From NCBI RefSeq assembly GCF_000149955.1, contig NW_017264847.1:37647-101646 (forward strand): a stretch of DNA of 64,000 nucleotides, in the 5' to 3' direction. The translations under genes were made by a program, and so were the position numbers. Positions 13,101 through 23,666 of this stretch are shown in pieces. Origin of the DNA: Fusarium oxysporum f. sp. lycopersici 4287. Its lineage: Eukaryota; Ascomycota; Sordariomycetes; Hypocreales; Nectriaceae. Position 1 is the first letter of the stretch, and the number at the start of each line of letters is the position of its first letter. The notes beneath the pieces were generated by a model. The model was not told the DNA's origin and searched no databases. It saw only the letters and a list, made by a program, of their open reading frames with translations.

Positions 13101-14380
13101 GCACACCTCCATTACCACTTGCATGCTCGACAAGCAGGTGCAGAACATAATGAGGTGCCTCTGAGGGATAGAGGCGGGGGTGAAGCGACAATTGAATACA
13201 ACATTCCCGCTGTAAGTGAACCTGGACTGCCATTTAATCCCGAGCCTCATCGTGATCGAGTCACTGATGATTTTCTCAGCATGATGAGCCAAAGAAATTG
13301 GCTTTGAGGAATCCGGATGCCCAGGTGGTCGACTTTGCCAACGAGGCAGATTGTCACGAGACCAAGCTATGGTATACAACATGGTCCGTCGGGTTGGAGA
13401 ACATGGGCTTTCAGAGTTTGTATCTTTCTGCCCAGTCTTGGGGCTACTACAGCTGACACTAGAAATTAGCCGAGCATCTGATTGACAAAGTCATCTTGAA
13501 GCGGTTCTTTCTAGACGCTGGTTTTGGAACGTACGTTTTCGTCTTTTCTGATCGCAAAGCTGAGAGAGACGTCGCTTGCTAACAGGTGCTCAAAAGATTA
13601 CGAAGTGGAGCTCAATCTACTTACCATGGGATACCTGTAAGGTTTTGGGAAGAGGCACTACGACTCGGGGAACTGCATGGCGGTTTCCCTGATATTGATG
13701 GCCGCGGCGTCCCCTTCGATAATCAAAATGTGTTGACTCGTATTTTCGAGTGTCTTGGCAGTCAGACCAACTTTCGAAACTTTGTCATCATCGTAGGACC
13801 CATCAACTCTATAAAGGCCAGGGTAAGTACTCTATATCTTCAATAACGACAACCACCATGTCACCTAGGCTAACCGAAACGTTACGAAATACAGGTTATG
13901 CAACTCTTTGCCCCTGTCGCGGAAAATCGGCTTGAAACTTATGACACAGACCGCTTGATGTCACAAATTCGAACAGTCATTTCATTGTTTGAATACATGG
14001 GCTCCGAAGAAGGAGACGAGAACGGCGAGACCGTCAGAACGAAGATCAACAAAATCGTCAACAACATCGTGAACCAGTTAGATCACGCGCAAGATCTTTG
14101 GAATAATGAACATCCGGGTCGCCCTGTCCCAGCGGTTAAGTTTTTCGTGGAGTGGCTAGAAGACTACTTCGAGGAGGCAGGAAGACTTGCAAGAGCGTGG
14201 CTTCGCGAGGCCATAGCTCAGCTTAGAGAAAGGCAGAGAGCGGCTTCGGGTGCCAGAGCGGAAGAGATTAGGCTGGCTATTGTTTCTTTTGAGAGTCAGA
14301 TGATCTTTGTGCGCATCGTAACGGACTGGGACATCCCTTTGTTGGAGGATGAAGACGAAATGAGTACCGGGTCAGATTGA
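10109..14380 (+). CDS. Subgroup-C-like GH18 chitinase, killer-toxin-like
   Basis: Predicted secreted endochitinase of 1263 residues in nine exons: 10109-10256, 10314-10441, 10504-11106, 11159-11187, 11237-13211, 13280-13415, 13470-13530, 13597-13822 and 13895-14380. All phases close. The donor at 13416 (GTTTGT) and the acceptor at 13596 are the least certain. The signal peptide covers about residues 1-21. A hevein-type chitin-binding domain (about 65-104) holds NVCCSKHGYCG. GH18 runs from about 117 to 460, with the catalytic motif DGLDLDWE at 232-239, so Glu239 is the expected acid and the enzyme should be active. A Cys-rich region spans about 490-735, and a long C-terminal region runs to 1263 with a charged helical stretch near the end. 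The LysM-chitinase pairing and the large C-terminal extension match the group related to the K. lactis killer-toxin alpha/beta precursor. No anticodon-nuclease subunit was found nearby. RRRR at 910-913 is a possible Kex2 cleavage site. Confidence 0.9.
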
Positions 14381-14452
14381 GTTTCTGTATTTATAATATT
14401 TAGAAAGTATGTAGATTAAAATGCAGTTGTTCCATCTCCGAGTCCATTTCAG

Positions 14453-15229
14453 TCAATAGTCAAACCTGAACTGAGAATGTCTAGACTGAGATGCAGTTTG
14501 AGCTTCGGAACAGCCGTGAGTTGGATAAATGGAGGCATCGCCTGGCCAAGTGTACCTCTCCGACTCCTCTCCAAACCAGTGATCATTAATCTCGCGGTAA
14601 ACGTCAGTTTCAATGAAGTCCCAGAGTAAAAGTGACTCCCAAAACGTCAGCACCTCGCCGGTTGGAATTCTCATCCAACCCTGCCCGATTCGATCCTCGT
14701 CCCAATCATAACCAACAACTTTGATCACAAACACTCCACGGGCGATATCGTTTAACACAGCCTCATCGGCGACAAAGACAAAGCAAGCTTTCGCCCCTTC
14801 TATATTCTTGCTGGCCTCCGGAAGTTCCTTGCGACACAGATCTCGAATGCGAGGGATGTCGAGACCATCAAGTACTGATGAGTCCTCTCTCACTGTAAGA
14901 CGAAATAGCTTCTTCAATCGGTTTATGTCGTCCACATAGTCGCTTTTGTCTGCATATAAACCCCACTTCTGTCTCTGGTCCTCTTGGTATATCATTTCAG
15001 TCTCATGGTAGCCGAGTGCAAGGTGAGTTTGTCGAGTCATTGCATCGATAAGTGTCTCCCAATGCTTATCCGAGTCAGGGCCATAATATGTCCGGTAAAC
15101 TGTAAACCCCCAGTTGCGATAATACTGGGCATTTGCTGGATCTCTCTGATCAAGTGGACGCCTCTTGACTCCTGGTTCCTTTCGTGGGGGCCGCCATAGG
15201 AAATCAATCATCTCTGAGATCGATGGCAT
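14453..15229 (-). CDS. Family A copy 2, hypothetical protein
   Basis: An intact single-exon gene of 258 residues, tail-to-tail with the chitinase with only 72 bp between their stop codons. I do not recognise the family. It is clearly paralogous to 17906-18673 and to the decayed copy at 3541-4263. Shared blocks are an early aromatic stretch ending in WGFTVYRTYYGPDSDKHW, a block LDGLDIPRIRDLC, a block FVADEAVLNDIARGVFVIK, a block GWMRIPTGEVLTFW, and a final WPGD. It has no signal peptide and no membrane segment, so it is probably cytosolic. It is rich in Trp, Tyr and Asp. The repeated placement beside a killer-toxin-like chitinase raises the idea of a protective or partner function, but that is inference only. 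The AT-rich transposon relic begins about 120 bp upstream of its start. Confidence 0.8.
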   Translation of the reverse strand: MPSISEMIDFLWRPPRKEPGVKRRPLDQRDPANAQYYRNWGFTVYRTYYGPDSDKHWETLIDAMTRQTHLALGYHETEMIYQEDQRQKWGLYADKSDYVDDINRLKKLFRLTVREDSSVLDGLDIPRIRDLCRKELPEASKNIEGAKACFVFVADEAVLNDIARGVFVIKVVGYDWDEDRIGQGWMRIPTGEVLTFWESLLLWDFIETDVYREINDHWFGEESERYTWPGDASIYPTHGCSEAQTASQSRHSQFRFDY

Positions 15230-15349
15230 TTTATCGATTCCGATGTTTCTGTCTCGTGTTGCGTTTAATACTTTATAGGTTGTGAAGGAAGACTATAGGT
15301 TTTTAGAAAAGAGGAAAGTGGGCAAGATAGTAATATGGATTTTATAATA

Positions 15350-17012
15350 AGGCTCCCGCTTAAATAAGTATCACGCTTACAGTTATATTATAGTATTAAT
15401 TTAGTTTTACTTTTAATTTAATACTTTTTAATCCTATTTAAAATTATTTTATTAAGACTTTAAATAATTATTTTTAATATAAATACTTTTTTAAAAAGAA
15501 TAACTTATATTTATTAAAGTAACGTGGTTAATAAGCATGCCGACCAGATAAGTATACCGACCAAAAATCCCTCATCCTATATTATTACCATCTAATCAGA
15601 TACTTCTCAACCACCTATTATATTATAACCTTTAAATAAAGCTAGAATTCTTCTTGCCCTTTAGGCCCTTTAAAATAACTTAAAATTATATCTCTAATAT
15701 GCTATTACTATATATAAGGTTAGATATAATACCCTCTGTAATTAAAGAAATAGCATTTAATTATAAAGCAATTAGGTCTTAAAGTTATAAAAACTATTTA
15801 ATTTAGAAAAACAGATAATAATTTAATTCTTCCTTAACCTAGATTCCTAAGGATTTCCTATATAATTATATTTTATAAAAGAAATAGCTAATTCTCTGCT
15901 TATTAACTATAATATATTACCTATTAGTAAGTACTAGGCTTATAACTTTATTAAGTAGTAATTAGAGTTAAAAATATATTTATTTTAAAGATATAATTAC
16001 TAGAGAGTTAAATATAAAGATTTAATTATTATTTATAGCTAGTTTAAGCTTATATAAAATATAATTATAAAGTATAATATTTAATTAAATAATATCTAAA
16101 ACTTTAATAAGACTAGCTTTATAATAGGTCTTATAATAACTAAAATAGTAATTATAGGCTTAGAAAGTTAAAAAAAACTAAAATTAGTATAGCCTATAAA
16201 TTATAAATAAATTACTATAATTTAAGTAATTAATATAAAAGGTTAATTAATTATATTATTTATTATTAGTATAGGCTAATATTAATTTATAAATTAATAC
16301 TAAGAATATAACCTCTTAGTTAACTAGGTTATTATAATAAGCTAAAATAAGTAAATAAATAATAAGTTAGGTCTTAAGTAGCTAAAGTATTTTAATTAAT
16401 TTATGATTAAATAATTAATTACTTAGTATTATCTTCTAATTCTTAGTAATTATAAAAGCTATTACTTTATTAACTTTAAGAAATATTATTAAGATAATAA
16501 GATAATTATACTTTATATATTAGCTTATATATCTTATTTACTTTAGCCACTTAATTTTAAGTACTTTATAATACTAAAAAAGGCTTATAATTAAGAAATA
16601 AAGTATTTAATTAAATACTTTATAACTTATATTTCTAAGACTAAGTTCTTCTTAGACTTTTATATTACCTTTAAAGTTACTTTTACTAAAGGTAATATCT
16701 AAGAGGGTTTTAAAAAAGCTAGACTTACTTCTTTTAATCTAAAAACTATTATCTTAAAGCTTAATATATAACTATAAACCCTAATACCTCCTAGGGAAAT
16801 TAGCTAATTATTAACCCTATAGGTTTTAAAGACCCTAAAGATAATAATAAAGGCTTAATCTTAGTCTAAATACCTTAAAAAGCAAATTAGAAGATATAAA
16901 AATAGCTCCCTAAAGTTAATTATAAAGGCTTTAAAGTTAAATACTAAAGTAATAAGGGCAGTTATATATAAGGTTCTCTTATTAAGGAATAAGCTTTAAA
17001 ATCTTTATAAGA
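15350..17012 (+). mobile_element. RIP-decayed pogo/Fot-type transposon relic
   Basis: An extremely AT-rich block. Reading the plus strand between about 16530 and 16800 and passing through stops, I see phrases matching the C-terminal part of pogo/Fot (DDE_1) transposases: YLL*PLN, LKKAYN*EIKYLI, ITYISKTKFFLDFY, FTKGNI*EGFKKARLTSF and LKLNI*L*TLIPP. In the family these positions read LLQPLD, NIQ-GFR-GLVPF and KLDV-LRTPTPP. The stops therefore sit where Gln is usual, as expected for CAA to TAA changes. A less degraded segment near 15520-15575 with CCGACC repeated may be one element end; no matching inverted end was found on the right. The relic abuts the truncated ankyrin copy at about 17012. 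Confidence 0.75.
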
Positions 17013-17706
17013 TAAACTGCCAGTGGAGATCGATGGCTTCCCTGATCTGAAGGAAATAGCCCAAAGCATCACAAGCACCATCGAACTACTCCTCAGTCTC
17101 GATCCCACGGCAATCAACGTTCAGGACAATGAAGGAAATACACCTTTGCACTACGCTACCCGGTCATTGAGCCGACATAATAAGCTGTATACAGCTGTCT
17201 TCGAGCTTTTATGCGACAGAAGGGGCGATGCTAGTGTACGCAATAACAATGGCGAAACCCCTATGCATACCTTGTTTCGTCTCCATGGAGACGACACTAC
17301 AATCACCGACCAAGATCCCGTCGACACAGCCGCTATATCAATCATGCTCGCCCACGGTGCAAGCCCCACGGATACTGATAATGCTGGAAACACGCCATTG
17401 CATCTTGCGGCCTTCAACCTCCATTGGACCGAAGCCTTATCGTATCTCCTTGAGCGTGGTGCTGATCCTGCTCAAGAGAATCTGGAAAAAGAGACTGCTT
17501 TTCACAGAGCCGCTTGCGGTAGTTACAAAGGGCGTGATATTCTTACTAGATCCGAGGAGAGAATCAGAGCTCAGGAAGATATGCTGGCAGTCCTGGTGAA
17601 AGCTGGAAGAGAAGGGTTGATGGATCGGGGAGATGCGGAGGGGAAAACTCCGCGACAGATTTGCAAGACCACGAGAGATGGGTGGATAACGAAGGATATA
17701 CGTTGA
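17012..17706 (+). pseudogene. Ankyrin-repeat gene fragment, 5' half missing
   Basis: This codes for about 230 residues that align with the C-terminal part of the intact ankyrin gene at 19278-20963 from about residue 318 onward. Shared blocks include NVQDNEGNTPLHYA (NVQDIEGNTALHYA in the intact copy), NNNGETPMH, NAGNTPLHLAA and AEGKTPRQICK. The reading frame is open to the stop at 17706, but there is no start region: the plus-strand frame emerges directly from the AT-rich transposon relic. The first in-frame ATG is deep inside the repeats. It is best read as a duplicated copy truncated by transposon insertion or recombination. Whether it is transcribed is unknown. Confidence 0.75.
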
Positions 17707-17905
17707 GTCAAGAGCACGTGTTAAGGTTTGCTGCCACGATTACGAGACAGACTTGAAGGGGGTCGTATTTAGTTGCAAAGGTTTTGGCTGTGTTGACATG
17801 ATGAGATCAGGCACTGTGTAGATTCGTTATGTATTCTCGTGTCAAAACTGAGTGATTGTTCTTTTGTCTTGACGAAAGTCTTTCTGGTTGGTTCTTCGAC
17901 CTTCC

Positions 17906-18673
17906 TTACCACATCTCATCCTCTTGGTTCCTGTAGTAACCCCACTTCCGAATTTCCGAACAGCTTCCAGTACAGAGAAGTGCCAAATCCCCAGGCCAAA
18001 CACTGTCCGCAAGATCTTCTTCAGATCCTCGGAAGCTAATACAGAACTCAGTCCGGTATTTATTCCACATCAGAAATGTCCACAACTCCAACAGATAGCC
18101 CGTCGGGATCCTCGCCCATCCCCATCCCGAGTGACCATCAAACCACGACAATGAGATAGCCTTAACAACGAATTCACCTTTTTCTATATCTTTCAAAACA
18201 GCTTCATCAGCGAGCAAAACATAATTGAACAGATAATCTGCCATAGCTCGACTCTCGTGGGGCCTTGTGCTCACGCGGTACTTGGAGTTAGCTTTCTCTA
18301 CAACTTCAGTCTCTTTGAGCTTTTCGGCGTTGCAAAATTCCCTAAGACCTCGAACATCGAGACCATCCAGCCGAGAGGGATCCTCTCGGACATCTAGATA
18401 AAATAATTCCTGAACTCGTCGCCTATCATCTTGATCTGTTTCCTCGTCGTCCTCAAAGACTCCAAATGCCAGCTTAGTCTGATGCCTTAAAGAGTATAAA
18501 AGCGCTTGCCAATGCTTTTCAGACTCTTCACCGTAGTAGGTACGGTAAATGGTGAAACCCCATTTGCGGTAGTGGTGGAAATTGTCCGGGTTTTTCCTCC
18601 CTTCCGGTCCCAGCTTGGTCCCGCGCGGGATCTGCCAAACCTGACGCATCATGTCTTTGATAATGTCGGACAT
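17906..18673 (-). CDS. Family A copy 3, hypothetical protein
   Basis: An intact single-exon gene of 255 residues and the third member of the local family. Conserved blocks, in order, are WGFTIYRTYYGEESEKHW, FYLDVREDPSRLDGLDVRGL, FNYVLLADEAVLKDIEKGEF, WGWARIPTGYLLELW and VWPGDLAL. An extra insertion around residues 120-150 (charged, Lys/Glu-rich) distinguishes it from copy 2. There is no signal peptide or membrane span. It is flanked on both sides by ankyrin-repeat sequence and converges with the truncated ankyrin copy. The function is unknown; a cytosolic location is inferred. Confidence 0.8.
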   Translation of the reverse strand: MSDIIKDMMRQVWQIPRGTKLGPEGRKNPDNFHHYRKWGFTIYRTYYGEESEKHWQALLYSLRHQTKLAFGVFEDDEETDQDDRRRVQELFYLDVREDPSRLDGLDVRGLREFCNAEKLKETEVVEKANSKYRVSTRPHESRAMADYLFNYVLLADEAVLKDIEKGEFVVKAISLSWFDGHSGWGWARIPTGYLLELWTFLMWNKYRTEFCISFRGSEEDLADSVWPGDLALLCTGSCSEIRKWGYYRNQEDEMW

Positions 18674-19277
18674 CTTGACAGAGCTTGATTATGAGCATAC
18701 GCCAGGTGAAGGTTGTATTTTTTTTTTTTCTCTTTGAAATGTTGTAGAATGATGAGCTGTGATAACCAGCTAATTAAGCCGATGTGATCTCGAATATGGG
18801 ATCTTAAGAGACCTTGGATTGGCTAAAATGGTATGGCTGAAGCGAGAACAAAATCATGTTGGTTGACATGCTTTAGATAAGGGAAATCACGTTGAGATAG
18901 CATGGTCCTGTCGATCCGGAATATAAATTCACCGACATGGGCGAAGGTGGAGTGGAACAAAACAGAAAGATATAGCGAAATCATCATTAGTCACAGACAA
19001 GCTACAATTCTGTCAAATTGTGCCGTTTACTCAAGGTGTAATGCATTTAAGGTTATATGTATAAAACTAGACATAACTTACGAGGCAACTGCCATATTGC
19101 CACAAAATTAATTAGCAGGTGGACTGTGCTTGCTTGTTATGTATTAGTTCCACTTTAAATACTTGCCGATGACTCATTCCCAATATCAAAAGAATTCCAA
19201 TTATAAGTATTTAAAAGCTCAGTGTTTGTGCATGAAAAGGTTCAACTTCTCTTCGATCACTTGAATACTTAACAATA
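18674..19277. promoter_or_regulatory. Divergent upstream region, family A and ankyrin
   Basis: This 604-bp region lies between the start of family A copy 3 (minus) and the intact ankyrin gene (plus). It holds a poly-T run near 18716-18731. No gene is supported. Confidence 0.4.
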
Positions 19278-20963
19278 ATGCCGTCCACTCTGCCCGAAGC
19301 TGAATCACCTTACCGCAATTTCGATCGGGGTCCAAACGAGTATCATAATGGCAAAGAGCCTCCTTACACACCAATCACTATGGTTGATCGTAATGGATCT
19401 GTTCTGTGCGAAACAGATCAATTTGACCTTCTTGGTGCAATCATCTATCGGGATGATGTGACGACTCTTGAGCAGTATCTCGATATTGCGCCATGGGTTA
19501 TCGAGGAAATAGAGGAGCTTCCTCTATATTACTCCTTCTTCTACATAGCTGTATCACACGGAAGTCTTGGTGCACTTAAGACCCTCCTTTCCTACTACGT
19601 AAGAGTTATTGAACCAAACCAAATAATTACCTTTCGAAAACGCGGCTTCACCCTGCTTAACGAAGCTGCTAGGCGGGCCTATCTGGAGATAGTAGAATTT
19701 TTACTCGATAACCAGCCACTATACGCTGATATCCATGAGCGAGATTATACCGGCTGCACTGCTATTGCTGCTGACTCAGATTTATATTCAACGAGATACA
19801 CCGAGGCATTCAACTGGCAGCCTTCTGTTGACAAGAGCGAAGCTGTGATGAATCTGTTACTGGATTGGGGTGCCTTTCCTTCGGACGTGGTTGCACGGGC
19901 TCATGAAGACTCGTCAGGGAAACCTGAAACCGTTTTGTTAATGGCATCCGAGTTGGCAGGCTCTAAGATGATCGAGAGGCTCGTTAGCGGCGGCGCAGAT
20001 GTCCATGCCGAGTTCACAAAACACTCGCTTCAACTACGACTGTACGACGAACAAGACTATATCGTCGACAACGTCACTGCAATTCACATGGCTTCTTTTC
20101 GTGGTAACTTCGTTGCTCTTGAGACTCTACTCGATCATCATGGGGACACAGTCAGTGCCCTGGAAATGGTGTCCTCTTGTGACAGTCGAGGGAGTACCCC
20201 TCTTCACTGGGCTGCACGGAATAACCTGTATAACCCCAACTTACACGAAATTGCACAGAATATTAAAACAACTATCCATCTTATTTTAGACATAGACCCT
20301 GCGATAGTCAATGTCCAAGATATTGAGGGGAACACGGCCTTGCATTACGCCGCTCGATATTTCGGTGAAAATGGGGAAGTCTTCAGGCCAAATTTTCAAA
20401 GCCTTTGCGACAAGGGCGCAGATTCAAGTATACACAACAACCACGGAGAAACACCGCTACACAGTATGTTCTCCAGTGATGGTACAGATGAGACAATCGA
20501 CAAACAAATCTTATCTCTCCTCCTTGCCCATGGCGCAAAGGTTAACGATATTGATCATGCTGGAAATACCCCTCTACATATTACAGCTCGAAGGCTGGAT
20601 TATCATAACATAATGTCTTTTCTTATAGAACAGGGCGGTGATGCTACCATCGGTAATTCGACAAATGAGACACCTGTCCATGTAGCCGCTTCCGGCGATG
20701 TATCCACCCCGGGTCTGGCGGAGAAAGTTGAGATACAGAATGCAGTCCTCACAACTCTAACAAACGCCGGAGGGATTGAACTGATGGACCTGCCCAACGC
20801 AGAGGGAAAGACACCAAAGCAAATTTGCAAAGCGCAGAGGGACAAGTGGAGGGGGGATGAGAACAGGGAGCGCATGATAAATGGGCGCCGCGAACGAATT
20901 TTGGCAAGCACCGCGTCTTGCTCATCTATTTCCCCTGTCAATGTTGAACGCTGTCATAATTAG
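19278..20963 (+). CDS. Ankyrin-repeat protein
   Basis: An intact single-exon protein of 561 residues built mainly of ankyrin repeats. Clear repeat cores are TLLNEAARRAYLEIVEFLL, VTAIHMASFRGNFVALETLL, STPLHWAARNN, NTALHYAARYF, ETPLHSMF, NTPLHITARR and ETPVHVAASG. The N-terminal 70 residues are not repeat-like. There is no signal peptide, membrane span or catalytic domain, so a protein-protein interaction role is likely; the partner is unknown. A truncated paralogue lies 1.6 kb upstream, with a family A gene between them. The ATG at 19278 follows an A-rich leader and precedes the open frame without an intron. Confidence 0.85.
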   Translation: MPSTLPEAESPYRNFDRGPNEYHNGKEPPYTPITMVDRNGSVLCETDQFDLLGAIIYRDDVTTLEQYLDIAPWVIEEIEELPLYYSFFYIAVSHGSLGALKTLLSYYVRVIEPNQIITFRKRGFTLLNEAARRAYLEIVEFLLDNQPLYADIHERDYTGCTAIAADSDLYSTRYTEAFNWQPSVDKSEAVMNLLLDWGAFPSDVVARAHEDSSGKPETVLLMASELAGSKMIERLVSGGADVHAEFTKHSLQLRLYDEQDYIVDNVTAIHMASFRGNFVALETLLDHHGDTVSALEMVSSCDSRGSTPLHWAARNNLYNPNLHEIAQNIKTTIHLILDIDPAIVNVQDIEGNTALHYAARYFGENGEVFRPNFQSLCDKGADSSIHNNHGETPLHSMFSSDGTDETIDKQILSLLLAHGAKVNDIDHAGNTPLHITARRLDYHNIMSFLIEQGGDATIGNSTNETPVHVAASGDVSTPGLAEKVEIQNAVLTTLTNAGGIELMDLPNAEGKTPKQICKAQRDKWRGDENRERMINGRRERILASTASCSSISPVNVERCHN

Positions 20964-21224
20964 GACTTGGAAGATTGCGCTTTATCTTGGTAACTTAGTC
21001 GTTGGTGGAATGTTTCGCATGAGTGGAAGAAGTGCTGTTAGTGTCCCAACTTAACTCTAGCTTCTCACTACAGGGTATGGAACCTACCTACCCCTCATCT
21101 TATCCCAATCACTCCCTTGCCTAGCAAGTGTAACATTGCAACAGAATGCGACTTGACTTCCTGGTAATTCTTGCTAGGGCTATAACTTTTGCGAGTGGTG
21201 AACTTCGGCCATATAGCCGCTACT

Positions 21225-23443
21225 ATGGCTAAGAAATCTCGTAAACAAAAAGGACAATCACCAGTGGGAAGAACTGTTTGAAGAAGGTACCATGTCGGAC
21301 AATGTTACCTCAATCGAGGATCTATCCGGCCAGATTGCCACGCCACAACGACCTATCATCCTTGTCATTGGCCCGCACGTCCCAGACCAAGGTCCTGACA
21401 ATGATACAAAGGTTGAGGCAAGCCTGCTTTTCAGAAGCCTAAACGATGAATTAGAACCGGATTGCCTCCGTAACAAATCAACTTGGTGGTTTCGAACCTA
21501 TGAAGGGCACTGTAATTGGCTGAAGCGAGGTGAATCGGGTGAAGGCTCTATTGGATCGGCCAGACCACGCGACTACCAACAATACACATACGCCGATGAT
21601 ATACCCAAGCCACGAGAAGGCCCAAACCCACGAGCCACTAGTAATTCGATTTTCAAAAGGAAGAAGACGATTTACTATGAACATACGCCTCTCCTTCTGG
21701 GGCTTATTGAGGTGAGAGTGTATCATCCGTGGATTCTCGATTCTTGGTGCTGACTTATTCAGTTCATCATGCATGACGTTACGTATGGCCGAGTTTCTAT
21801 CGATGAGTTTATTGAAGTCCCTATGCCAGAGGATGAGGAGGTATTTTCTATTAACACCATACTCAGAGTGCCAAGAACAGCCGCAATGCCCGGAACGGGC
21901 ACGTCCAGAAGTAACCCTCGTGAAAACATCAATATGGCAACAACATGGCTCGACATATCGTCTTTATAGGGCAGCACTACTGATATAGCACACCGACTTC
22001 GATCAAAAGTTGATGGCAAACTTCTCATGCAAGAGGTCCAGTCCCCTGGGACCAGGGCAAAAGCCTCTTACCTTCCCTTCAACAGCATGGGTGTACCGAC
22101 CAACACGCGGCCTGGTGTAGAGCCAGAGGGACTGTTTGCCGGAGGCGATCCTCGTACCAATGAAGACTGGCTGCTTCTTGGTATCCACATATTACTACTT
22201 CGTGAGCATAACAGGCTCTGTGACATTCTCAAGAAGCAGAAGCCGGGCCGGTACGATGAGCAGCTGTATCAGACCGTGCGACTCGTCATGTCTGCGAAAC
22301 ATGCATTGATCGCCAACGCATACCAAATGGCCTATTGGACAGAGAAGATGCCATGGCCAAGAGATGACGGATTTCCTCTTTACCGTCAGATTTTTGGTGA
22401 GAACGCATTGGAAATAAACCCTGCCAACACGTATCCTTGGCCGCTTGTCACCAAAAATGGAAAGCCAATGACGGTCTCTGCAATGATGGCTGTCGTCTAT
22501 CGCTTTCACGAGTTTATCATTCCGAGCTTCCCAATCAAGGATCAGAACAATGAGACATTATGGGAGCAAAACTTGTTTGAGACGAGCTTTAATAGTACTG
22601 GGTTACTCAATGTCGGGCTGGAAAGAATTCTTGCTGGGGCTCTTTGGTCGCACATTCCCGACTTCAAGCCTGGAGTAGACGAGAGTTTCAGAAGCGCTGG
22701 AATCTACCGTGGGCGTCCCTTTGACATTGTCGTCTCAAGTATTGTGCATAAGCGAGAGCAAGGGTTGTCGGCATTCAACCAATATTTTCACGAGGACAAC
22801 GCTTAGGATCAAGAAGTTGTTGTCCCAATTTGAGATACTTGAGATAAGTTTTCGACTGACCCTGGAGTCATTGAAAATCTGAAGAAGCTCTACAAGCACC
22901 CTGACGATGTCGACCTCGTCGTGGGCTGTCAAGCTCATCATCAGCCTGTTTGTTTAATATTCGGCATGGGAAACTCTGACCGTTTCTCTATCGGCTTTGC
23001 GATGATGCGTTGTCTTCTTGTGGACCGCCCGTGGGATTGCCATCCAAGTAACGCTCTGGAAGACATGATATGGGAGCGAAAAGACGTACCCGGTTTTTCC
23101 AACTTTAGGTTTTATAGCGACTTTTGGGTCAAGGAGCTGGATTTGCCAGCCTATGGTACGAATCTCCTGTAGCGTTTGATCACAGAAAACTCGGAGATCA
23201 ATTGCGTTCAGAGATCGCCTTTGTTTCCACCTGACAAGGATACCAACCCAATTCACTGTTCGAAAGAAGCAGGTAAAGTTTAATTATTGGGCTGTTTTGT
23301 TGAACTTTTTCCAAATCGCCCTTTGGTTATTAAAACAAGGTCCTTGTAGCTTCATCGCTACAGTCATCATCACAGCGGGCAGCGGCATCATAGCAATCAT
23401 GCACTACCTGCGATGGAAGACTTCGGGGAGACGCAAAACCTGA
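21225..23443 (+). pseudogene. Animal-type heme peroxidase (cyclooxygenase-like) pseudogene
   Basis: A decayed member of the animal heme peroxidase superfamily, related to fungal fatty-acid dioxygenase-type enzymes. Visible blocks are LEPDCLRNKSTWWFRTYEG, NPRATSNSIFKRKKTIYYEH, FIMHDVTYG, DPRTNEDWLLLGIHILLLREHN, AVVYRFHEFIIP (heme-ligand region), YKHPDDVDLVVGC and FGMGNSDRFSIGFAMMRC. There is an intron at 21712-21762. The frame is broken by TAG at 21967-21969, by several stops between 22804 and about 22850, by a deletion and frame change near 22925-22960, and by TAG at 23170-23172. The N-terminal MAKKSRKQKGQS segment (ATG at 21225) is out of frame with what follows. The C-terminus ends in a hydrophobic segment (ATVIITAGSGIIAIMHYL) suggesting a membrane-anchored ancestor. 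Confidence 0.8.
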
Positions 23444-23480
23444 ACTAAAGCACTCTATTGTCTTGGGATAATCTTCTTAT

Positions 23481-23500
23481 GCATATAAGTGCATATAAGT
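23481..23500. repeat. 10-bp tandem duplication
   Basis: GCATATAAGT occurs twice in direct succession. It lies just 3' of the peroxidase pseudogene. Confidence 0.8.
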
Positions 23501-23666
23501 AAAGCTGTCATAAGCCACGGAGGGAAGAGAGAAACACTAACGCCATTACTACTATATTGGTCGAACTTTGACTCCATGAAATACTTTAAATATGACCAAA
23601 GTAAATCTTACAAGTCATCCTAATCGAGGAATGTCCTAACGTGTTGTTTGTAACAGCGGTATGATA

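Noticed and set aside
10109..14380. Reading the locus as a complete killer-toxin system
   Set aside because: No gamma-like nuclease gene and no killer plasmid features are present; only the alpha/beta-like architecture is supported.
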